Positions 52,601 to 62,031 are shown, numbered from the stretch's first letter. The stretch is DNA of 64,000 nt from Serilophus lunatus (GCA_013399895.1 VXBA01004859.1:1694496-1758495), one strand, 5' to 3'. Notes: generated from the letters alone by a model not told the origin. Made by a program: numbers and translations.

Positions 52601-54471
52601 CATTTCAAGCAGAACAAAGCCAGGGTTGTCCAACTGACTTGGAGTAAGTTAAAAAAAAGGGATGAGAGGGATCAATTTCCACCTCATCCCTTAAATTCTA
52701 GGGCAAGATCTCAAAAGAGCTGAAGTTATTAATTCATCTACTTTTACTACGTGTGCTTAAGACATTTATCTCCATCAAACATCCAGTCACTGGGTGATTA
52801 AAGCTGTTCAAACACAATACTTGGCTTTCTCCCAGACTCCAATAATACTTTTCTAGCTATATATAGACTTCTTGGAGTTTACATTGCTTTAAAGTGATAC
52901 AGGGAGAAAAACAACCTTGATTTCACAAACAAAACAATGGGCTCTGAGCTGATGTGTCAGCAGTGAGAGAGTCCCATGGAATTCTGACACTACCCTGACA
53001 CAAGTTGGTGCTGAGAAGTTAAAAAAGCAAATCAAATACCAGGAAGGGAGCACGGAACAAACAGCAGCACTCCACTATTTAAGTCCATATTTTGCATGGA
53101 TCCTGAATTCTGGGCCATCAAACATAAGGTAGCAATTCTCTCAAAGGTTTAGGGAAAAGCACTGAGGTGTGGAATAAATTCTGTATTAAAACAACCACAT
53201 GAGCAAGGCTGTTTCAGCCTGAAAAACACTTATTTTAAGAGAAAATCAGGAAACATGGCAGAGGTTCACAGAACCACCACCAACATGGACAGAGAATACA
53301 GGGACTCTGCTGCCTCTTCCATACAAAAGCATGACAAAGGGCAATAAAAAGGTGTTCCTTGACACAACAGGTAAGAGACCTGTAGGAAATTTTAGACAAA
53401 AGCTGTAAATGCTGCAACATTATCAGGGCTCAAAGGACAAGTGAACAAGTTCCCCGGTGGGGGGTGGGGAAACAACAAAAAATCCATTAATGGTTACTAA
53501 ATATACGGAAACCACATCCAGCTCAGGAAATCCCTGAGCTAAGAATAGTTGGGGGCTGGAAGAGGATTACAGAGCCCTGTACCATGTGCACCTCCAGCCC
53601 ACACTGGATTTGCTTGTGGCCACCACTGGACAGGAGACACCAATTCAGTGGCACCTTCAGTCTGAGCCACCAGGGCTGTTCCTGAAGATCAGAGTCATCC
53701 CTACAGGGATTTGCCTTAAAAATGGGAGCTCCCAGATGGCCCATGATACATTCAGAATCCAGTTAAAATGCACCAATTCACAAGTTAAGGACTGGAGTCA
53801 CCAACCTTGGGTGCTTTACCAGTTCCTCTCCGTCAGGGCAAGGGCAGCCAAGTGAGCAGCAATTCCCCAAATCACTCCCTTCTGAGCTCCCTTTCCTTTT
53901 GACTGACAGTTTTTAAAGACTGTTGTAGCAAACAGCTCTTAGAAGAAATATAAAGCAGTGCTTTTAAGTAGAATGACGTTAAAATTCATTACTGTGCCAC
54001 TGTCCACAGCAATGTCAGAGCTGCAGCAAATACCTTGTGAGACCCTTCCTGAATTTCTCGTCCTTCATCTCCAGCAGTGAGTTCTCGCAGCAGCTCTCAG
54101 TTCCAGTAAGGTGTGTTTCAGAACACTCCTCCAGTCTACTGGAGGTACAGGCTAAGGTGCCATATGAATAGGAGTAGCACTTTTACAGTAAATTTGATCT
54201 CAAGCAGTAATTGATATCACTTACAAATAACAATTATCCCCTCAAACAGTTGTAAAACCATTGAGACATTTTTTATTCATATTCTGGTAATGGCATCTGC
54301 AGATGCAAGAAGACAAAGCCCAGCTTTAGGACATGAATTAAGATTAATGTAGTCAATCTTTCCACTAATTTTTAAGTTCATCAATCAACTTTCTCATGCA
54401 GATTTCTTGTTTCTCACCTGTCTGTTCCGTTCGTCCATTATTCTTGTGATCTGGATTTTCTTTCTCCCCAT
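9612..54471 (-). CDS. MEF2A: Myocyte-specific enhancer factor 2A
   Basis: MADS-box transcription factor that binds YTA(A/T)4TAR as a dimer in the nucleus and drives muscle, cardiac and neuronal genes. Coding exons on the minus strand are 54471-54418, 50238-50035, alternative 33257-33126 or 33060-32923, 30093-29874, 29711-29652, 20125-19935, optional 18373-18350, 14825-14699, 10497-10371 and 9948-9612. Every junction has GT/AG and phases close, giving 491 aa (alpha1+beta), 493 (alpha2+beta), 483 or 485. Domains are MADS/MEF2 (1-86), the alternative alpha segment (87-130 or 132), a transactivation region, the optional acidic beta segment, p38-type sites (ATPVV and TTPSLPP, T311/T318), an IKSEPISPP SUMO-phospho switch (K402/S407 in the 491-aa form) and a C-terminal nuclear localisation region with SVKRMRMD. 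The mammalian long polyQ run is reduced to three glutamines. Confidence 0.98.
9949..10370 (-). other. MEF2A: MEF2A last intron
   Basis: A 422-bp intron from GTAAGT to CCCCAG. It holds a short GT-repeat (CACACACACA on the plus strand near 9987) close to the acceptor, and nothing else recognisable. Confidence 0.9.
10371..10497 (-). CDS. MEF2A: MEF2A penultimate exon (DYSLTSADLSALQGF...)
   Basis: A 127-bp exon between TTCCCTTAG and GTAAGT. With the split codons it reads DYSLTSADLSALQGF, then NSPGMLSLGQVSAWQQHHL and ends ALSSLV. The SPGML serine is a known phosphorylation-type site in MEF2A. It enters in phase 1 and leaves in phase 2, so skipping it would shift the frame. Confidence 0.96.
10587..10615. 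repeat. (AC)n microsatellite
   Basis: About 14 uninterrupted AC units. On the MEF2A transcript this reads as (UG)n and ends 89 nt upstream of the penultimate exon's acceptor. Confidence 0.95.
14081..14328 (-). mobile_element. CR1 LINE 3' fragment
   Basis: Read on the minus strand this is the familiar CR1 3' end: AGGTTTAGGTTGGAGATTGG, then CCAGCCCTGGCACAGCTGCCC, GGATCCCCATCCCTGGAGGG, and a close in GATCTTAAAAGTCTTTTTCAACC. It is 5'-truncated, as nearly all CR1 copies are, and has no complete reading frame. The 5' limit is uncertain by tens of bases, because the sequence beyond 14330 no longer matches what I recall of CR1. Confidence 0.85.
14699..14825 (-). CDS. MEF2A: MEF2A exon with p38 phosphorylation sites
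   Basis: A 127-bp exon between CTCCTGCAG and GTAAGG, reading NTQRISSSQSTQPLATPVV, SVTTPSLPPQGLVYSAMPTA and YNT, plus one base of the next codon. It holds the two threonine-proline sites that p38 phosphorylates in mammalian MEF2A. It starts in phase 0, so it joins equally well to the beta microexon or directly to exon 20125-19935. Confidence 0.96.
14826..18349 (-). other. MEF2A: MEF2A intron downstream of beta exon
   Basis: A 3.5 kb AT-rich intron from GTGAGT to CTCCTGCAG. One ambiguous base lies at 17724 at the end of a T run, probably a homopolymer assembly problem. No gene, RNA gene or repeat family was recognised. Confidence 0.85.
18350..18373 (-). CDS. MEF2A: MEF2A beta microexon (SEEDELEL)
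   Basis: Exactly 24 nt between GAGTACAG and a consensus GTGAGT donor, reading S-E-E-D-E-L-E-L. This is the counterpart of the acidic SEEEELEL beta exon of vertebrate MEF2 genes, which is included mainly in striated muscle and brain and raises transactivation. Both flanks are phase 0, so inclusion adds eight residues without a frame change. It lies between exons 20125-19935 and 14825-14699, where the beta exon belongs. It is too short to be found as an open reading frame. Confidence 0.95.
18374..19934 (-). other. MEF2A: MEF2A intron upstream of beta exon
   Basis: A 1.56 kb intron from GTAAGA to GAGTACAG. It contains a perfect MEF2 binding consensus at 18408-18417, close to the microexon. No coding exon is seen. 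Confidence 0.88.
18408..18417. promoter_or_regulatory. MEF2 consensus site near beta exon
   Basis: CTAAAAATAG matches YTA(A/T)4TAR exactly. On the transcript it reads CUAUUUUUAG, which also resembles a weak splice acceptor, ending 34 nt before the real one. Whether it binds protein as DNA, acts in RNA, or is chance is not known. Confidence 0.4.
19935..20125 (-). CDS. MEF2A: MEF2A exon (NGFVNSRASPSLL...SSKGMMPPL)
   Basis: A 191-bp exon between CTCTTTCAG and GTAAGA. It completes a split glycine and reads NGFVNSRASPSLLGTSGG, then GLGKVMPTKSPPPPGGGN and RKPDLRVVIPPSSKGMMPPL. RKPDLRVVIP is a strongly conserved MEF2 segment used in co-regulator and kinase interactions. It ends in phase 0 just before the optional beta exon. 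Confidence 0.97.
20126..29651 (-). other. MEF2A: MEF2A 9.5 kb intron
   Basis: From GTAAGT to CTTTCAG. AT-rich with long T runs (for example at 23715 and 26340). A 220-codon open stretch at 26362-27024 opens at TTG and contains no ATG, so it is not taken as a gene. No interspersed repeat family was recognised. Confidence 0.85.
29652..29711 (-). CDS. MEF2A: MEF2A 60-nt exon (GMLGTTDLSVPNGAGTSPV)
   Basis: A 60-nt exon between TTTTGATTAG and GTAAGT. It completes a glycine codon and encodes GMLGTTDLSVPNGAGTSPV plus one base. The matching mammalian segment is GMLSTTDLTVPNGAGSSPV. Its length keeps the frame, so skipping it would remove 20 residues cleanly. The acceptor has a mixed, A-containing pyrimidine tract. 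Confidence 0.96.
29712..29873 (-). other. MEF2A: MEF2A 162-bp intron
   Basis: A short intron from GTGAGA to TTGATTAG. Nothing else is seen in it. Confidence 0.93.
29874..30093 (-). CDS. MEF2A: MEF2A exon (PGLPAQNFSMSV...STGNAG)
   Basis: A 220-bp exon between TCTCCTGCAG and GTGAGA. It reads PGLPAQNFSMSVTVPVSN, then NPGSSLVSPSLAASSSLTD and SPPQTTLHRNVSPGAPQRPP and ends in phase 1 after NA. It starts in phase 0, so it accepts either alpha exon, or exon 2 directly. Confidence 0.97.
30847..31020. repeat. Diverged duplicate, copy A
   Basis: It opens with CTGCCCATCTATGG and shares a series of ordered blocks with the copy at 31592 (CCCATCTATGG, TTGACAG, AGGGACT, TACTGGAAA). I judge identity by eye to be around 60-65 percent. 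Family unknown. Confidence 0.6.
31592..31765. repeat. Diverged duplicate, copy B
   Basis: Second copy, same orientation, offset 745 bp from the first, with the same block order. The family is not one I recognise; no terminal repeats or poly(A) tail mark its ends. Confidence 0.6.
32882..32887 (-). promoter_or_regulatory. RBFOX motif downstream of alpha2 exon
   Basis: The transcript strand reads UGCAUG, the exact RBFOX target, beginning 36 nt into the intron after the alpha2 exon donor. RBFOX bound downstream of an exon normally promotes its inclusion, and RBFOX proteins are known to favour muscle-type alpha2 splicing in MEF2 genes. Position and sequence are seen; use is inferred. Confidence 0.6.
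32923..33060 (-). CDS. MEF2A: MEF2A alternative exon alpha2 (ALNKKEHRGC...)
   Basis: A 138-bp, 46-codon exon between TTATTTAG and GTGAGT. It reads ALNKKEHRGCDSPDPD, then TSYVLTPHTEEKYKKINEEF and DNMMRNHKIA. It is phase 0 at both ends and replaces alpha1 in one class of vertebrate MEF2A transcripts. I follow the common naming in which the ALNKKE version is alpha2; naming differs between papers. Confidence 0.96.
33061..33125 (-). other. MEF2A: 65-nt spacer between alpha1 and alpha2
   Basis: It runs from GTAAGT to TTATTTAG. Branch-point-like words (TTGAT and ATTAAC) place the branch adenosine at most about 52 nt from the alpha1 donor, which is short for spliceosome assembly. Confidence 0.9.
33126..33257 (-). 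CDS. MEF2A: MEF2A alternative exon alpha1 (TLRKKGLNGC...)
   Basis: A 132-bp, 44-codon exon between TGTATTTCAG and GTAAGT. It reads TLRKKGLNGCESPDADDYFE, then HSPLSEDRFSKLNEDSDFIF and KRGP. It is phase 0 at both ends and homologous in position to alpha2. Either exon follows TNSDIVE of exon 2 and precedes PGLPAQN. Confidence 0.96.
35434..35665. promoter_or_regulatory. GATA-motif cluster, GC-rich block
   Basis: Four WGATAR motifs lie within 232 bp: AGATAA at 35434 and 35660, and TTATCA (TGATAA on the other strand) at 35474 and 35532. The surrounding ~330 bp is more GC- and CpG-rich than the rest of the intron. This is a candidate intronic enhancer, inferred from motif density only. Confidence 0.35.
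38469..38498. promoter_or_regulatory. Two MEF2 sites 20 bp apart
   Basis: TTATTTTTAG (38469-38478) and CTATTTTTAG (38489-38498) both match YTA(A/T)4TAR in the same orientation, with starts exactly two helical turns apart. They lie inside the MEF2A gene, so autoregulation is a natural hypothesis. Binding is not shown by sequence alone. Confidence 0.45.
47173..47185. repeat. G13 homopolymer
   Basis: Thirteen consecutive G on the plus strand within AT-rich intron, with C13 on the MEF2A transcript strand. The length is prone to assembly or polymerase error. Confidence 0.9.
47469..47592 (+). mobile_element. CR1 LINE 3' end fragment
   Basis: It reads in the plus orientation as the CR1 3' tail: GAGCACCCTGGTCTAGTGG, AAGGTGGCCTTGCCCATG, GGTTGGAAAGAGATGGGC, then GGTCCCTTCCAACCCAAACC and a final TGTGATTCC. 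About 124 bp remain, 5'-truncated. It is antisense to MEF2A. Confidence 0.9.
50035..50238 (-). CDS. MEF2A: MEF2A exon 2, MADS/MEF2 domain (residues 19-86)
   Basis: A 204-bp exon between TTTTTTCTCCAG and GTAACA. It encodes [40 protein letters not shown] and the MEF2 extension [20 protein letters not shown], ending TNSDIVE. This is the DNA-binding and dimerisation core, and the surface bound by class IIa histone deacetylases. As far as I recall it does not differ from the mammalian protein in this segment. Confidence 0.98.
50239..54417 (-). other. MEF2A: MEF2A intron between MADS exons
   Basis: A 4.2 kb intron from GTGAGA to TTCTCCAG, splitting the MADS box after codon 18 as in other vertebrate MEF2 genes. 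It contains one palindromic MEF2 consensus (CTATATATAG, 52857-52866). No coding exon or repeat family was recognised. Confidence 0.88.
52857..52866. promoter_or_regulatory. Palindromic MEF2 consensus
   Basis: CTATATATAG fits YTA(A/T)4TAR on both strands. A single site in AT-rich intron may be chance. Confidence 0.25.
54418..54471 (-). CDS. MEF2A: MEF2A first coding exon (MGRKKIQITRIMDERNRQ)
   Basis: The ATG at 54471-54469 sits in a strong context (CCAAAATGG, A at -3 and G at +4). The 18 codons MGRKKIQITRIMDERNRQ are the invariant N-terminus of MEF2 proteins, whose basic residues contact DNA. A GTGAGA donor follows at 54417. The exon is too short to show as an open frame. Confidence 0.98.
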
Positions 54472-54616
54472 TTTGGGCCTCTTCTTTCTTTTGCTTTGCA
54501 ATCCAGAAATAAACTAATCCAAGAAATGTCCCCCTTCAGTGTTCTAACACATGATACAGTTTTCTTTTACTTTGTCTTCAGCTTGAGAAACAGTTCCTAT
54601 TTCTTCTTAAAAGCAC
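54472..54616 (-). other. MEF2A: MEF2A 5'UTR part of first coding exon
   Basis: Likely 145 nt of leader, from a TTCTTTTTAG acceptor ending at 54617 to the start codon. It carries a two-codon upstream reading frame at 54544-54552. The acceptor is chosen by its pyrimidine tract; transcript data are needed to confirm it. Confidence 0.6.
54544..54552 (-). other. Two-codon uORF (ATG TGT TAG)
   Basis: An upstream ATG followed by one codon and a stop, ending 72 nt before the MEF2A start codon. Context is moderate (T at -3, T at +4), so it may be bypassed. Confidence 0.5.
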
Positions 54617-57600
54617 CTAAAAAGAAGAATCAAAAAAAAATTAATTTCTAAATTACTAAAGGGGAAGCATCATTAAAAACTTGTACAGCCATAAAATGTG
54701 CATCATAAAATTTCAGTGATAAATCAAGTGTTTTCATCTGTAAAATATTATAGTGCATCCTCTGTTCCAATTAAACAAACTCCAGCTGGTTTGCTGCATT
54801 CTACCTACAAACCACACACTTAAAGTGACAATAATTTTATACACTTTCAACTGGATGCTCTAAAAATCAGTTGTCAAAGGGCTGGTGCTCATCACTGTAA
54901 GCTTTAGGCCTGGAGTTATCTGAGGTTTCAAACATTTACCCAGCAAATTTTCGTAAACTCCATTCAATAGTTTAGGAAACCTTAGAGAGAAATACTTTGT
55001 GTTTCCTGTTCCTCTTGTAAAATTAACATAAAGATAATGAAACAAATGTGTGAGAATATCAGGTTTCTGTTCCTAAACCAGATTGCATTTCATGAGACAA
55101 TATTTGGGGTTTCCTTGGAAAGCAAGAGGGAGAAGGAAAGAGAGACTCTTTATTTAGGAGACCACAGAAAACAGATATGCAACAGAACTTTCACAGCTCC
55201 TGAGACACCAAAGAAGAATTAAGACATGGACACAGTTCCTCTCCCTACAAAAACCTGAGTCACACATCTGCCAACACCCATGACCAGCCCAGCACTTGTT
55301 TCTGTTTCATTTTGTTATTTTCTTTACAAAGGCACAAGCAGCTTGAAAAGCCCACGTGCCACCCCATTTGAATCTGCAACCACCTAACGATATTTAGCGA
55401 ACTTCAAATGCATTTTTCAGTAAAAAAAAATTTGCCGAACGTCCTGCTTGAAGAAAACTAGAGAACAATATAAACCAAATCCCCTCTAGAAGATGAGCGG
55501 TCTATCTGAGCATACAAATTTGGAATAGTTACGGCTCGTTTGTCCCATTGCCACCTAATACCCAGTAAAAGGAGCACACCCAGCCCTGCACTGGCTGATA
55601 ACCCCTCCAACCTCCCAACCACAAACATCTTCTGAAATCAAGCCTTGCATATTCTAAACGGGTGTCACCACATCCTCCAGGCCACGGGTAGAAAGCCGCG
55701 CAGCCACATCACCATCAGCCAGTTAATCAGCAGAGACAGCAGAGGCGATTAGTCACAGGCTGCACTTCACAACCCATCCAATTTACACCCGGGAAACAGC
55801 CGGGATGTTCCGCCGAGAACAAAAACAGAGGTGGAGGGACATCACAAAATGAAGGGATGTCATTTCCTATTTACCTGACAGCAACAAAGGACTGCTCTGG
55901 AAAAACAGCACAAAATGCCCAACTCTATTTGGAAATGCTCTTCCATGAGGTTTGGGATCAAATCAGCACGAAGAGACGGCCATTGGTCTAAAGGATATGC
56001 ACTCACAGAGGGACTCACTGGAGAACATGGATCAGCACTGCATCCCTTGTGTTTTCTTCAAGAAAAATATCTTCCAAGGTGCTGCTAAGAAGGTATTAAC
56101 AGCTAAAGATGGCCAGATGAACCAGATAGAACAAGTATTTCACAGGGAAAGCAACAGCTGGCATATAGATTTATACTGGGTTTGCTTTTAAAAATAACAC
56201 ACACAAAATATCCACTGCACTCTAATCTTCAGTTTCTAAGACGTTCAGTTCAAGTCAGCTGCCACATTTGCTTGAAAATACAAAAGTTCTCAGCTCCACT
56301 GTGTTCAGACATTAAATTTGCCTCTGCAAAAAGCTGGCAGCCTCCCTTGAACTCACCTAATCAAAGGGTCTATCCAACCAGCTCTTAAAATTTGTTTTCT
56401 CCTCGGTGCACGGATTCATTTTTTAAATCTACCATGTACTAATGACAGCACTGTGAACACACAATTACCACAGTCCTTCCTCTGCTTTTTAAAAGCCTCC
56501 ACCATCACAACTAGCACACAGTAAAAGCCACCACACAAGAGACGAGAGATCTACCTGGCCCAGCATTTGATCCCTGGATATTTCCAGGTATCACTGGGAT
56601 GGTAGTGGAAGAGCACAGGAATAGAACGTGCAAATATCACTTTAAAAGTAGTATTTGCAAACCATGTTCTCCATATATTCTGTGATTTTTTTAATCAGGA
56701 ATCTGAAGTCATTTCTGCCTTCTGCAACACATACTCAAAAGCAAGTCTGTGCAGTGAACAAAGCAAGGAACTCAGGGGAGAACAGGGAGAGAGGAAGATA
56801 AACATGATGTGAGATCATGCAGCATATACTCTTAAAGATACAAGAGATGTTTGGTGAGAGCTAATGGAAGAAACAGTATCAAGGAAACATTCTCTGCTCC
56901 ATGCACTGTCACACAAAGGGAAATGGGAACCCTGACAGTAATTTTCACCAACAATTTGTCCCAGTTTTGGGGTGTCATTGCAGGCCCTCTAAAATGAGTG
57001 TGTAGGGCAGAAATGCATCAACCCCTTTATGACAGTCCTCGGTCACCCCTCTCATCTCAGATCTACTGCTTTCTTCCAACCCTCAAAGCTTTTCTCACTT
57101 GGAAATCCCAAACTCGTCTTGGTCTGTCCAGTCCTCCTAGGCTCCCCTCCCTCTCCCACAGGTTGCAAGGGACACCAGAAACCGGGAAATGCCTTTGCCA
57201 AAGGCAAAGATGCAGATCCCTGTCCCTCTCAAGTCACACTCAGGGTGACTTTCCAAGCTAAGAACTCAAACAGGGGTTTGGCTTGAGCTCAGGGTGGAAA
57301 GGACCTTGACACAACAGCAAAATCAGAGAAAACTGCATGAAAAGGCACTTTCCATGTGTGCTCAGAGCATCCCAAAGGGAAGTGGCCCCCAGTGTCAAAG
57401 GCAAAAGACATTTCTCATGGCAGCAAGGCCTTTTCCTTTTTCCCACCCCTGACCAGAGCTGCAGATTATTTCTATCCCAACCAGCAACAAAACTGCAAGA
57501 TGAAAAAGTGTTCACTACAGGGTCACATCAAAAATTGAACCTGCAAAGTTTTCATTTGCAATGCAGCTGTGATTTAGCAAAACACCCACCAGGTGAAATC

Positions 57601-60220
57601 TTCTCACTGCCAAAACCATTTCAGGGAGTTACCAACAAACTTCTGCCCAAATAAAGGAAAACTCACAGACATGTACAAAGATCAACACACAATTATCGCT
57701 GAAAGTAAATGTGAAACCAACACAAGTAACCTCGATGAAGGTAAAATTCTACTTCCTCAAGTGACACAATCAAGTTCCAGCCACCAAAGCTGGCTTGCAT
57801 TCCTTGCATGGGCACACAGAAGTAAAATAGATATTAAAGGAAGATTTCAGGCACCTACTAAACAGAATATTACAAATAAGCAGAGAAAAAGGGGAAATCT
57901 CATGTGCTTCACATGGAGCTTCAAACAGAAAATGTCAGCTTGCAATAATAGCAAGAAAAACTGTGTTTGTAGCTGTCCAAGGAAAAGCCTCTACTCTTGT
58001 TCAAAACTAAATTACTCCAAATTCTCTGGATTTAGTCCCTGCCCCAAGACACGTGCAAACACCACACTAATTACTGACAGACAGCAGAACCACAAGCAGA
58101 AACACACCCTCACAACTGCACGTTTTCAGGAATTCACACGAGTTCACTGTCAAAGTTGCTTATGGTTCCAAAAATTTCAAGAGATGTAACTTTAAAGCAA
58201 GGAAACCGTTTTTTGACCTATTTAAAAAGATTCTTTCCAGGGTTCAGTGGAAACAAATTCTATCTGTGCACAAGGTCTGGAAGCCTCCTGGTTGGGAAAA
58301 ACCGTGTCAGGATTCCGCTCCTTCCATTTCTTTTCCTTTCCCCTCTGCCTCCGTTTCCTTGAAACTTCCCTTTCCCTGCGGTGGTTCCCGGTTCCATCTG
58401 ACAGCCTCTGTGTCCTCACGGCTCATTTACTGCAAAGCACACAAAGAAATGAGTGTCCTGTCACAGCATTTGCATGAAAACACGGCTCTGCGGAGACGGG
58501 GAGCCCTGGGCAGGGCTCACTAAAGAGAGGCTGGGATTTGTATAAAGCAGGACTAGTGGGTCTTTTGCCAGTCCTGAAGGAGCCTGGGCAGGTGTTTTTG
58601 TGGGTTTGGCCCCTGAGCATGAAGTGATGGACACAGGCTGCAAACCCGGTTAATGCCAACACTTTGCACATTTATGGGACCAGAATGTCAATATTCCCAT
58701 TCAGAGGAACCCGGGGGTGAGGCCCATCAGCCCCGTGACAGCTGAGCACTACCAAAGTCTCTCCTTTTGCGGTAGCACCTGTAAATGTGTCGCTGTGACT
58801 CCTCCCCGCCCTTCGGCACTAAGGGGAAGCAGAAAAAAACTGGGGTCAAACAACGCCTCCCTCAAAATAATGAGGGCAGGGCTGGGGGGCTCTGTGGAAC
58901 AAGGTCACACGAGGTGCTCAGACTCCAATCCACCATCCAGAAGAGAGAGATAAGAACATTTCCTTCTTCAGAGCCTCAAGGACAGTGCAGACCCATATAA
59001 AATAAACATCTCTAGACACATTTTTTTCCTAAAACCCCAACTAATGATACAAAAGCCATTTCCCTCAGACCTGACTCTGCCCTGACACACGGAGAGCCAT
59101 GGGATGCTCCTCCCTGTGCCCACCTGGAGCTGGGTTTCCACACAAGGATTCCCAGCAAAGGGACCTGAGGTACCTTTCTGTTTGCACTGAGCAGAGGCCA
59201 CACTCATATCCCTGCTGGGGTTTTTGCAGAGACGTGCAAAAACAGCCCCAAAAGTGTTTCCTACAGCCCCATTCCCACAGCCCTGTCACCACACATTGCT
59301 GCAAATAATGTCAGACACAATTGTAAAACCATTCCAAAACAAGGGTACATGTTGTCACTCATCTCTCCCTTCTTGCTGCACCACAATCTGAGGAAATAAA
59401 TCTGTATTCCATCCTCATTTTAGAACCCATTCTCCATCCCAGCAGAGCCTCACAGCTCCAAGGTCCTCACCACCAAGTGATACACAAGCATTGTTATACA
59501 ACAATAATACAACCCTTGGCCAAAATAACTTTTTTTTTTCCTTTAAAGTGAGACAATGAAAAAACAGGAAGCCATAAACAATTCTTTATTGATACTCTGT
59601 TTTTATGCACCATAAAACACTTGCTTCTTTCAGCTGGTAAGAAGGACACACCATCTTTGGTACCACAGAATTTAAATAAACTTTGTGGATTTGCATCCCA
59701 ACATGGTCCTCAGCTTCCACATTAAACCTGGTGCTGAGCTGGGCAGTTACACAGCCTTTCAAATTAGGTTTAGAAAGCATATTAGAGATCACCAAGTGGT
59801 TTTGAACAATATTATTTCACTGAAGAACTGCACCTTCCAAGTGCCATTTAAATCTGCCATTCTCTCCCACCCAGGGAGTCCTGCCCAAGGGGAAGTGGAA
59901 TAGTGGCATTTTCATGCAAACAGAAATTACAGAAATCTGAGCTGTATGAAAAAATGAATTACGATTCAAACCCAAGTTTTATTCCCCCTAGAATGCACAT
60001 TTTTGTAGAGACAGATTTTCCTGAGCTGACAGCCCAGTTTTCAAGGACTATCAGCATCACCTTTGACAGCACATGAACTCCCAGATAACGTAAAAAAAGT
60101 GGCCTTGTCCAGGCTCAGGGACAGCCAGGAATTCTGCTCCAGCTATTTTAAATTAAATGGGTTAAGATTTCAATCATAATATTCAAACTCTGAACTTCGG
60201 TTGTGGCCTATTGCTTAAAT

Positions 60221-60238
60221 AAAAAAAAAAAAAAAAAA
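60221..60238. repeat. A18 homopolymer
   Basis: Eighteen consecutive A directly after TTAAAT. No retrotransposed body or target-site duplication was recognised next to it, so it is recorded as a simple repeat. Confidence 0.9.
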
Positions 60239-61782
60239 GTATCCTCCTATTCTGTAACCCAAAACAGCCATCATGAAACTATTTGTAAAGTCCTACATCT
60301 TTACTACATATTTTTCAGTCACATGCAATTCTATGATTCCCATCCCTAAATTTGGTCCTGGCATTTTCTAAAATAATTTATCTTCATAAACACATTAGAA
60401 AATAAGATCTGGAAGAGTGCTGAACTAAGAGTGGAGAAAGACCACAGAAAGAGAACTGAACTCTCAATACTGGATTAAAATTCAATTTTAGACACAAGCA
60501 GAATGAAAAATAATACATAATCACAAGAATTCTGTTGCCAGACTTGTACAAACAGATTAAGAAAATAACTGCATGACTGAAGGGCTGCCTGGAAAACATG
60601 CTCCAGAGAGTTTCTCAAGAAACTTGTTCCTAATTTATCCTGTAATTTGTTGAAAGAAGCGACTTTTCCATGGGATACAAAAATAGCCACAAACAAAGAT
60701 GATTAGGGACACTTAACAAAACAAAACCCAGTATTGAAAAGCTGAGGCCAAACAGACCAATTTGCCAGTGAATGAACCACAGCTTTTACAACCACTCTAA
60801 GTTTGATCAGGATTTTAGATCTTTTCATCAGGTAAATTCTCCTTTTTGTTTTTTCTCCATTTACAGCTGCTGGAAAATTAATGACCTATGTACAGAAATC
60901 TAAACTTCTTCCATAACAAAACAGGAGAGCTCTTGCAGGTATTTAATTAGTTTCCAACTCATTACACGTTTCATAACTTGATGGGCTCAAAGTGCAACAA
61001 GAAGCACCTAAACCTGGGGTTTAAACCCGAAGATATTTGTACCTTATAAGCCACAGAGAGAAAGCAAAAAATACATCTAAAATACATGAAATGTTTTTCA
61101 AGATCAAGAACATTTGCCTCAATGTTACCAGGAATTGCTAATGGCAGGGGAATTTCGTTTCCAGGTGGCCAAAATAATGGTACAGGGCCACGTGTTGTGT
61201 TGTCACAACTCCTTTCTGCCTCAAACAAAGGGAGCCACCAGATGGACCTTCCAAAATGCAGATAAGAACCTGCCTGCCAGAGGTGGCTTGAAATTGCATG
61301 TCATTCCACCCACAGCAAAGAGCAGGAGAGAAAACCCGGGAAATTAACTTTTGAGATTAATCTTGGGTGAAGATCACCAAAACCTCACTGCTGTTCTCAG
61401 CAGGGAAATTCATTTCCTTTCTTTGATGTCAGCCCAGTGTTTGGGTCAGTCCCCTGAACAGACACCTGGGCATTAACAGAACAAACACCTCGGGGTGATC
61501 AATTAAAAGCTCCAGTTCAATGTTTTCCTTCATTTTACAGTAACACAAAGTAAAACCCATTGGCAGGACTGTTCACTTTCCTATGTATGCGTTCCCCAAC
61601 CAGAATGAAACTTTCTTCTGGTTTTGCAACATTTTAACACCTCATTAATCTTCCTCAGGCTCACCGATGCATCTCCAGATAACACCTACAACAGTTTCAT
61701 ACCGTTAAGTCTTGGCTTTCAGAAAAAAATATCATTGGGAAATCTGTTTCCAGAAGTCCTCGTATTTCATCAGTCCCCACCG

Positions 61783-62031
61783 TGACGCTCCGGCTTTAAT
61801 TCCTGCGCCCTTGGCTCGCTGTGTCTCCCATCTCAGCCCGGGTTTATCAATAGATCAGAGGAGGCAGATAATCTCACCCTGCACAGCAACAGCACTCGGC
61901 AGAGGCGGAGCTCGTTCTCTCCGGGTTCCCACAACCCTCCTGCCCCACCGGCGGAGATGAGCAGCACAGGGAGCCCCTGCTGTGCCCACACCGCCCTGTG
62001 CGGGGACAGGGGATGCTCCACACTCACCCGG
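61783..62031. promoter_or_regulatory. CpG-retaining block, possible alternative 5' exon/promoter
   Basis: Roughly sixteen CpG in about 250 bp, against very few in the surrounding kilobases. On the minus strand a consensus donor (CCGG|GTGAGT at 62027) and a second (CAGG|GTGAGA) occur in the block. It could be an alternative first exon and promoter of MEF2A or a methylation-free enhancer. No transcript evidence is available here. Confidence 0.3.

Noticed and set aside
55836..55920. Possible tiny noncoding exon ending at CAG|GTAAAT (minus strand)
   Set aside because: The donor and an upstream TCCAG acceptor would give an exon of about 23 nt, but such pairs occur by chance and nothing else supports it.
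57593..58189. 198-codon open stretch on the plus strand upstream of MEF2A
   Set aside because: It begins at GTG, has low-complexity lysine/serine composition typical of AT-rich noncoding DNA, and shows no domain or splice support.
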